This document shows, piece after piece, positions 1-4,333 of a DNA stretch of 8,821 bases (positions are counted from its first letter, which is position 1; the number at the start of each line of letters is the position of its first letter). The stretch covers positions 1 to 8,821 of the forward strand of contig JAODMA010000206.1 in NCBI GenBank assembly GCA_025464545.1, written 5' to 3'. This stretch comes from Arthrobacter sp. (GTDB lineage Bacteria > Actinomycetota > Actinomycetes > Actinomycetales > Micrococcaceae). Both the position numbers and the translations under genes were made by a program. Below the pieces are notes generated by a model. It was not told where the DNA came from. It did not search any database and was given only the letters and a program-made list of their open reading frames with translations.

Positions 1-40
1 AAAACCTCGGTCCTGGTCCGGATAATCAGCCCGCGGCTTC

Positions 41-77
41 GTATGGCAATACCGGACGGCAGGTGTATTGCCAGTAC
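41..77. repeat. Inverted repeat (hairpin) downstream of the FUSC gene
   Basis: A perfect 9-bp inverted repeat, TGGCAATAC at 44-52 and GTATTGCCA at 65-73, encloses a 12-nt loop. With one bulged G at 74, the stem extends by three more pairs (GTA 41-43 with TAC 75-77). It lies 36 nt past the stop codon of the minus-strand FUSC gene. No run of T follows on either strand, so it is not a textbook intrinsic terminator. It could be a 3'-end or RNA-stability structure for that transcript, or an operator for a gene left of the window. The rest of 1-112 shows nothing else recognisable. Confidence 0.45.
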
Positions 78-112
78 CTCCCAGCGGCGCGCGCGGCAGA
101 CGTTCGGGTCCC

Positions 113-1228
113 CTAGGTCCGGACCACGCGGAGCATCCGGTGCAGGCTCAGGAGGACCGATTCCACTGCACTGGGCTCGTCCGTGGCCGGCGCCTCCGCG
201 CCGATGCGCCTGCTGAGTTCCTGAACGGCGGCCTCGGCTGTGCCAGCCAGCTCGGCCTGCCGCTCCGGGCTCTCCTCTTCGGTGGAGCGCAGCACGTCGC
301 TCACCGCCGACATCGCGGCCGAGAGCGGGGCAGTGTATTTGTCCGGCACGACGAAGGGCGTGTCCTCGGCCCAGATGACATCGGAGAGCACCTGGGTCAC
401 GTCCTGCACATGGAACGTCACCCGTTCCAGTTCCCGGAGATGGCGGTAGTCAAGTTCCACGTCCCGAGGGTGCAGCCGCCGCCGGGGGTTAGCCCGCCCG
501 CTGGCGTCCGCTTTTTCCACGGCGAGGCGCACCGAACGGGCCGACGCCGCGAGCCCATCTGCCCGGCGCGACCAGTCCTGGTGCTCCGGCGGCCAGTTCT
601 CCGTCAGGGCAGTCGCCATGTCCGCCAGCTGCCGGGAGAGCGCCAGCCGCAGTTCCGCGATGCTGAGAGCAGCGGCTTTGAAGTGCAACGGCGGGAAGAC
701 CAGCAGGTTGACGATGATCCCGACCGTGACGCCCGCACCCATCTGGACCAGATAGCCAAAGGAGAACCGGTCCGGGTCATGACCGCCGACCAGCAGGACC
801 AGGAGCGCCGCCGTCGGAATCCAGTCGCTGCCGGAGCCGATCCGGGGCAGCCCCGCGAGGATGACACCCAGGCCCATCACTATGGCCACCGTCACCGGGC
901 TCGGCTCGCCCAGGCTGAAGAGCATGAAGGCCAGGCCAATTCCTATCGCCAGGCCCACCAAAGTCTGCACGCCTTGGCGCACGGAACCGGAAACATTCTC
1001 GTACATCGCGACCAAGGCGCCGAGCGGAGCGTAGTAGGGGTAGTCGGCCGCCGAGCCTGGCATGAAGGGGGCGATGAAGAATGCGATGCCGGCGGCGAGC
1101 GCCGCCTTCATCGCCAGCTGCAGCCGCGGCCACAGGAGCGCAGAGGCTACGCTGCCGCTCAGGACCCGCCAGAGCCGCCGGATCAGCGGTGGGTGTCCGG
1201 TATCGGGCGCGTCTTGAGTAGTAGTCAT
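113..1228 (-). CDS. FUSC / aromatic acid exporter-like integral membrane protein
   Basis: A 371-residue membrane protein whose N-terminal half resembles the fusaric acid resistance (FUSC) / aromatic acid exporter superfamily. Hydrophobic segments lie at roughly residues 36-57, 66-79, 86-106, 111-129, 135-149 and 157-178. The stretch YYAPLGALVAMYENVSGSVR near residues 65-84, followed by a Gly-rich helix, is a typical FUSC pattern. Residues about 185-371 are hydrophilic and helical with many Arg and Glu, fitting a cytoplasmic regulatory domain. Such short Gram-positive forms are known, although E. coli AaeB is nearly twice as long. Proposed role: proton-driven efflux of aromatic or other organic acids; the substrate cannot be read from sequence. 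The ATG at 1228 lies 8 nt after a TAGGGT -10 box. It is 78 nt downstream of the GST-like gene on the same strand, so it may be both co-transcribed and independently started. Confidence 0.8.
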   Translation of the reverse strand: MTTTQDAPDTGHPPLIRRLWRVLSGSVASALLWPRLQLAMKAALAAGIAFFIAPFMPGSAADYPYYAPLGALVAMYENVSGSVRQGVQTLVGLAIGIGLAFMLFSLGEPSPVTVAIVMGLGVILAGLPRIGSGSDWIPTAALLVLLVGGHDPDRFSFGYLVQMGAGVTVGIIVNLLVFPPLHFKAAALSIAELRLALSRQLADMATALTENWPPEHQDWSRRADGLAASARSVRLAVEKADASGRANPRRRLHPRDVELDYRHLRELERVTFHVQDVTQVLSDVIWAEDTPFVVPDKYTAPLSAAMSAVSDVLRSTEEESPERQAELAGTAEAAVQELSRRIGAEAPATDEPSAVESVLLSLHRMLRVVRT

Positions 1229-1234
1229 TCCGGT

Positions 1235-1248
1235 CCACCCTAGGGTGG
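1235..1248. repeat. 14-bp perfect palindrome over the FUSC -10 box
   Basis: CCACCCTAGGGTGG is identical to its reverse complement. It contains TAGGGT on both strands, so it could be an operator covering the -10 element, or a symmetric -10 that fires in both directions. Immediate proximity to the FUSC start favours a role in regulating that gene, but no known regulator is recognised for it. Confidence 0.45.
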
Positions 1249-1265
1249 CGACATTGCTGCTACAA
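1237..1265 (-). promoter_or_regulatory. Predicted promoter of the FUSC gene, near-leaderless
   Basis: On the minus strand, TTGTAG (1265 to 1260) and TAGGGT (1242 to 1237) are separated by 17 bp. The -10 box ends 8 nt before the ATG at 1228, so transcription would start within about two bases of the start codon. The GGTGGA in the same stretch could alternatively act as a ribosome binding site for a longer transcript read through from the GST gene. The -10 box is the core of a palindrome. Confidence 0.5.
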
Positions 1266-1306
1266 ATGGAGCAACTCCCAGTCAGGTCAGAGGCGGCCGC
1301 ATCCGC

Positions 1307-2416
1307 TTAGGCTGCCCCGTGCCCTCGGGTTACCTCTTCGCCCGCCCGCACCGGACCGGGCGGGGTGCCGTCGCCGAAGGGCCGGCCGCCGAGTACCTCG
1401 CGGCCATGCTCGGTGAGCCAGTTGCCAAGCCCCGGCCCTCTCGGGACAATCCCGGTGGGGTTGATGTCCTCATGCACGATGTAATAGTGCTGCTTGATCT
1501 GCACGAAATCCGTGGTGTCGCCGAAGCCCGGCGTTTGGAACAGATCCCTGGCGTAAGCCCAGAGCACCGGCATTTCGCTGAGTTTTTGCCGGTTGCACTT
1601 GAAGTGGCCGTGATAGACGGCATCGAAGCGGGCCAGGGTGGTGAAGAGGCGCACGTCAGCTTCGGTGATGGTGTCGCCCACGAGATACCGCTGTCCGGCG
1701 AGCCGCTCCTCCAACCAGTCAAGGGCGGTCCACAGCCGGTCGTAGGCAGCGTCATACGCCTCCTGCGAGCCGGCGAAGCCGCATCGGTAGACGCCGTTGT
1801 TGACTTCGGTGAAGACCCGCTTGTTGACCGCGTCGATCTCGTCCCGCAGGTGACCGGGGTACAGGTCCGGGGCACCCGGACGATGGTAGGCGGTCCACTC
1901 GGTGGAAAAGTCCAGGGTTATCTGCGGGAAATCGTTGGTCACCACCTGCCCGGTCGGCACATCGACCACGGCCGGGACAGTTATTCCGCGCGGATAGCCC
2001 GGGAACCGGCGGAAGTAGGCGTCCTGGATCCGCTCGATACCCAGGACGGGATCCTTGCCGCCGGGATCCAGGTCAAAGGTCCAGGACCGCGCGTCGTGCG
2101 TGGGACCGGGCTGCCCGAGCGAGATGACGTCTTCCAGGCCCAGCAGCCGGCGCACAATCACTGTCCGGTTGGCCCACGGGCAGGCGCGGGCCGCAATCAG
2201 CCGGTACCGCCCCGGTTCCACCGGCCAGCCGGGTTCACCGTTACTGCCCGGCGCCCCCTCCTTTGTAATCCGATCCTCAATGTAGTTGGTGTCGCGGGTG
2301 AATTCGGCTCCGCCGGTGACGTAGGCACCGAGGGTGCTGAAGCCCTGGTCACCGGTGTGGGCAGCGGCGCCCTCGTCCGTACTGGAGAGGCTCTTGCTCG
2401 TCGATGTCTGGCTCAT
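1307..2416 (-). CDS. Glutathionyl-hydroquinone reductase-like GST (Xi class)
   Basis: A 369-residue protein of the ECM4/YqjG-type glutathione S-transferase family, which reduces S-thiolated hydroquinones with release of the thiol. Residues 70-170 form the thioredoxin-like domain with the catalytic-Cys motif RACPWANR (Cys79), the family's CPWAHR with Asn replacing His. VPAVVD (about 147-152) supplies the cis-Pro turn, followed by VVTNDFPQI (about 158-166). Residues about 185-310 form the all-helical C-terminal domain, including YLVGDTITEADVRLFTTLARFDAVYHGHFKCN, a family hallmark with the Tyr268 region likely near the active site. The first 40 residues and the Gly/Pro-rich C-terminus after about 325 are probably loose extensions. 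Actinobacteria of this type generally use mycothiol rather than glutathione, so the natural thiol is open. The ATG lies exactly 6 nt after a TAAGCT box and has no good Shine-Dalgarno, suggesting leaderless initiation; it also sits 9 nt after the M50 gene. Confidence 0.88.
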   Translation of the reverse strand: MSQTSTSKSLSSTDEGAAAHTGDQGFSTLGAYVTGGAEFTRDTNYIEDRITKEGAPGSNGEPGWPVEPGRYRLIAARACPWANRTVIVRRLLGLEDVISLGQPGPTHDARSWTFDLDPGGKDPVLGIERIQDAYFRRFPGYPRGITVPAVVDVPTGQVVTNDFPQITLDFSTEWTAYHRPGAPDLYPGHLRDEIDAVNKRVFTEVNNGVYRCGFAGSQEAYDAAYDRLWTALDWLEERLAGQRYLVGDTITEADVRLFTTLARFDAVYHGHFKCNRQKLSEMPVLWAYARDLFQTPGFGDTTDFVQIKQHYYIVHEDINPTGIVPRGPGLGNWLTEHGREVLGGRPFGDGTPPGPVRAGEEVTRGHGAA

Positions 2417-2422
2417 GGTTCC

Positions 2423-2428
2423 AGCTTA
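2423..2428 (-). promoter_or_regulatory. Predicted -10 box for leaderless transcription of the GST-like gene
   Basis: TAAGCT reads from 2428 to 2423 on the minus strand and occupies positions -12 to -7 relative to the ATG at 2416, so the A of the start codon would be the first transcribed base. Its TAA doubles as the stop codon of the upstream M50 gene. No convincing -35 hexamer is seen, which is common for actinobacterial promoters. Confidence 0.5.
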
Positions 2429-3205
2429 TGACGCCGGAACGCCCGGACCCAGCAAGGCGGCCAGGACCTGCGCCATCGGCTGCCACGCAAACCACCAGGC
2501 GCCCGCCACCACGGCGGCGAAGAGCACGAGCCACACAACGGCCGGTATTGAGGTGGCACGGAAGAGCAGATACGCGTCCGACGTCGGCAATCTGTCCCGG
2601 CGCCGCAGATGGACGTTCGCCAGCTTTGCGAGGTCCCGGACGGCGGCCACCAGCAGCGCGAGGCCGAGCACAATCATCACGTGTCCCGTGAAGTCCGGGG
2701 GTACGAACAGTACCAGGAGCGCCGCGGCCAGCACGGCGGCCGCGGTGATCAACAGCCCCACGCCGTTGCGGATGAACACGAACGATGCCAGCAACAGCAG
2801 GGTCCCGACCGACATGGCGGCCGGGCCCCAGCCATTGAACCCGCACCAGACCATGGCTGCCCCGACGACGGCGGGCACCGGGTAACCCCAGAAGGTGGAC
2901 CAGACCGCGGGAAGCCTCCCGCGGCTGTACGTCGTCGTGGTGCCCGAGTGGTCCAGGCTCAACCGGATACCGCCGAGACGCTGGCCGCTCGCGAGGGCCG
3001 CGAAGGCGTGGCCCAGTTCGTGGGTCACGGTGGCCAGCAGGCCGAAGTAACGCCAGGAAGCGCGGGGCAGCGACAGGCCGACGGCGAGGAGCATCACGAT
3101 CCCGAGCTCGGTGCCGGTGACGTGGGGGAGAGGGGACTGGCTGAAGCCGGACAGAATGCGGTCCCACCAGGTCCCGGCAAGGTTGTCCCCGGGAGGGTTG
3201 GTCAT
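2426..3205 (-). CDS. M50-type (M50B-like) integral membrane zinc metallopeptidase
   Basis: A 259-residue polytopic membrane protein with the zinc-protease motif TVTHELGHAFAAL, giving ligands His62 and His66 and catalytic Glu63 inside a hydrophobic segment. A later motif, RLPTSDAYLL around residues 205-214, is the likely place of the third ligand (Asp210), as in M50B-like proteins. Hydrophobic segments are at about 33-47, 52-72, 105-121, 127-146, 150-168, 174-190 and 218-240. Family members are related to site-2 proteases that cleave substrates within the membrane, but the substrate and even proteolytic activity of this subgroup are not established. The start codon overlaps the TraR/DksA-like stop codon (ATGA, 3202-3205), implying translational coupling; GGGAAGGG just upstream can serve as ribosome binding site. 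The gene ends 9 nt before the GST-like start. Confidence 0.85.
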   Translation of the reverse strand: MTNPPGDNLAGTWWDRILSGFSQSPLPHVTGTELGIVMLLAVGLSLPRASWRYFGLLATVTHELGHAFAALASGQRLGGIRLSLDHSGTTTTYSRGRLPAVWSTFWGYPVPAVVGAAMVWCGFNGWGPAAMSVGTLLLLASFVFIRNGVGLLITAAAVLAAALLVLFVPPDFTGHVMIVLGLALLVAAVRDLAKLANVHLRRRDRLPTSDAYLLFRATSIPAVVWLVLFAAVVAGAWWFAWQPMAQVLAALLGPGVPAS

Positions 3206-3555
3206 GCCCTTCCCGAGCTATGCCGGATGCAGTATGGAGTCCAGGGCCTGGCCTCGAGCCGCCCCTCGGCGATCTCTTCGCCGCAGACCTCGCAGATGCC
3301 AAAGCGGCCGGAACCGATGCGCGCCAGGGCGGCGTCGATCTGGGCCAGCCCTGCCGTGCTCTGCTGCAGCAGCGCCGACGCCTGGGAGAGTTCAAAAGCG
3401 ATTGTTGCCCCCTCCGGATCGTGTTCGTCGTCCACGTTGGAATCCTGCCGGGCGGCATTCACCGAAGTAATGTCCCGCCGGAGCGCGGGAAGGAGGGACA
3501 GTTTCCGGAGGCGCTCCTCTTCGAGGAGGATCCGGAACCGTTCGACGTCGACCAT
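3202..3555 (-). CDS. TraR/DksA-family zinc-finger protein
   Basis: A 117-residue protein of the TraR/DksA family, whose members enter the RNA polymerase secondary channel and alter transcription initiation. The N-terminal part (about 3-80) is a predicted helical hairpin with an acidic turn, DDEHDPEGATIAFE (about 42-55), characteristic of actinobacterial members. The C-terminal finger is C88-x2-C91 ... C109-x2-H112, so the fourth ligand is His where DksA has Cys. An in-frame GTG at 3585 would add ten residues, but it falls between the predicted -35 and -10 boxes, whereas the ATG at 3555 sits 8 nt after TAGCCT. The shorter start is therefore preferred. It is the first gene of a likely operon with the M50 peptidase (4-nt overlap), and is divergent from the hemerythrin-like gene across 180 nt. 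Confidence 0.85.
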   Translation of the reverse strand: MVDVERFRILLEEERLRKLSLLPALRRDITSVNAARQDSNVDDEHDPEGATIAFELSQASALLQQSTAGLAQIDAALARIGSGRFGICEVCGEEIAEGRLEARPWTPYCIRHSSGRA

Positions 3556-3563
3556 AGGCTGCA

Positions 3564-3593
3564 AGGCTAGCGCGGAACGCCTCACTGCGTCGA
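3564..3593 (-). promoter_or_regulatory. Predicted promoter of the TraR/DksA-like gene
   Basis: On the minus strand, TCGACG (3593 to 3588, four of six matches to TTGACA) and TAGCCT (3569 to 3564) are 18 bp apart. The -10 box ends 8 nt before the ATG at 3555, so the transcript would be leaderless or nearly so. This would start the TraR/DksA-M50 transcript. Confidence 0.5.
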
Positions 3594-3632
3594 AAGTGCA
3601 CAGGAACGGACAGGACGTAAGCGGACCGAAGT

Positions 3633-3648
3633 CGGGCCGAAAGGCCCG
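3633..3648. repeat. Perfect 6-bp hairpin with GAAA tetraloop in the divergent intergenic region
   Basis: CGGGCC-GAAA-GGCCCG is a perfect inverted repeat; as plus-strand RNA it would have a stable GNRA tetraloop. It lies upstream of the predicted hemerythrin -10 box, so it would not be in that gene's transcript unless there is an earlier start. It may be a chance product of high GC, or a protein-binding inverted repeat between the two divergent promoters. No T run follows. Confidence 0.3.
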
Positions 3649-3670
3649 TCCCCCGCGGGTCGTCCGGCCG

Positions 3671-3676
3671 TACAGT
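3671..3676 (+). promoter_or_regulatory. Predicted -10 box of the hemerythrin-like gene
   Basis: TACAGT fits the TANNNT consensus, with a predicted start near 3683 and a 5' leader of about 53 nt. No clear -35 element is found 16 to 19 bp upstream (the stretch is C/G-rich). It is divergent from the TraR/DksA-like promoter. Confidence 0.4.
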
Positions 3677-3722
3677 GGGGAAACCAGCAGGCGGCAGACC
3701 GAGCTGTGACGCGTTCAGATCA

Positions 3723-3728
3723 GGGAGG
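3723..3728 (+). promoter_or_regulatory. Ribosome binding site fixing the hemerythrin-like start
   Basis: GGGAGG ends 7 nt before the ATG at 3736. The alternative in-frame GTG at 3706 has no such element in front and would place this site inside the coding region, so 3736 is preferred. Confidence 0.6.
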
Positions 3729-3735
3729 CAGCCAC

Positions 3736-4317
3736 ATGGACGGGTCTGAGCCCCTAGACACCCGGCCACTAAATGCGGAGCTCCACAGCACGGAGCCCGG
3801 AACGGCTACGTCCAACAACGCCGCCGAGGAAGCCGCGGCGCTGGAGGCCGTGGCGAACCACCATGGCAGCATGCTCAAGCGGCTCGACGCGCTGGTCTCG
3901 GCTCTGACCCAGGCAGTCAAAACCGGGAACCCGGTGGCGGAGCACGATGCCCAAGGGGTGCTGCTGGAATGGTGCGAAACCGAGCTTCTACCGCATGCGT
4001 CCGCCGAAGAAGGTCCCCTCTACAGTGGTGCCGGGCGCGAGCCGGAGGGTCGGTTGCTGGTGGAGGCCCTGCTCGCGGAGCATCAGGCCTTCGTGCGCCT
4101 CATCGAAGAGTTGCGCGGGGCGAGCGGGGTCGATGCCGCGGTGACAGCCGGTGCCGTCCGGAATGTCTTTGCCCTGCACCTGGACACCGAAAACCGGATC
4201 CTGCTGCCGCTCATCGTGGCGGCCCCCGGGCTGTCGTTGGTGCAGGCTGTGGAAGGCCTATCCGAACTCGTCGGCGAAGCCCATGTGCACCGGACACGCT
4301 CCGGACACGGTGGGTAG
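3736..4317 (+). CDS. Hemerythrin-like (HHE) domain protein
   Basis: A 193-residue soluble protein with a four-helix hemerythrin/HHE-type domain at about residues 33-160. The visible di-iron ligand set is His42/His43 on helix 1, H87-x3-E91 on helix 2 (LLPHASAEE), His116 on helix 3 (LLAEHQAF) and H148-x3-E152 on helix 4 (LHLDTENRILLPL). All expected ligands are therefore present. The first 30 residues are polar and probably disordered, and the C-terminus ends in a His/Arg/Gly-rich tail. Family members bind O2, sense oxygen or NO, or store iron; nothing here decides between these. The gene is 16 nt upstream of malQ on the same strand, yet malQ appears to have its own promoter, so a functional link is doubtful. 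The GTG 30 nt earlier is the alternative start. Confidence 0.85.
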   Translation: MDGSEPLDTRPLNAELHSTEPGTATSNNAAEEAAALEAVANHHGSMLKRLDALVSALTQAVKTGNPVAEHDAQGVLLEWCETELLPHASAEEGPLYSGAGREPEGRLLVEALLAEHQAFVRLIEELRGASGVDAAVTAGAVRNVFALHLDTENRILLPLIVAAPGLSLVQAVEGLSELVGEAHVHRTRSGHGG

Positions 4318-4321
4318 CGTC

Positions 4322-4327
4322 TAAAGT
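4322..4327 (+). promoter_or_regulatory. malQ: Predicted -10 box for leaderless malQ transcription
   Basis: TAAAGT lies at -12 to -7 relative to the ATG at 4334, the exact spacing expected if transcription begins at the A of the start codon. The only Shine-Dalgarno-like stretch, GGTGGG at 4309-4314, is 19 nt from the ATG, too far to work normally. Just upstream, CGGACACG occurs twice (4291-4298 and 4302-4309), 11 bp apart and within the end of the hemerythrin-like gene. Confidence 0.55.
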
Positions 4328-4333
4328 GTCCCC

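Noticed and set aside
68..1243. Plus-strand open frame (391 codons) opposite the FUSC gene
   Set aside because: Extremely Arg/His/Gln-rich translation with no domain. The minus-strand frame has clear membrane helices and a promoter.
1319..2431. Long plus-strand open frame (370 codons) antisense to the GST-like gene
   Set aside because: It mirrors the GST gene almost exactly, has a low-complexity Arg/Gly/Pro/Val composition and no recognisable domain. Open antisense frames are expected in high-GC coding DNA.
3556..3585. Ten-residue N-terminal extension of the TraR/DksA-like protein from GTG 3585
   Set aside because: The GTG falls between the predicted -35 and -10 boxes and has no good ribosome binding site; the extension is not typical of the family.
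2609..3709. Long plus-strand open frame (366 codons) opposite the M50 and TraR/DksA-like genes
   Set aside because: Its translation is Arg/Gln/Gly-rich without motifs and spans two well-supported genes plus their promoter region; it is a shadow.
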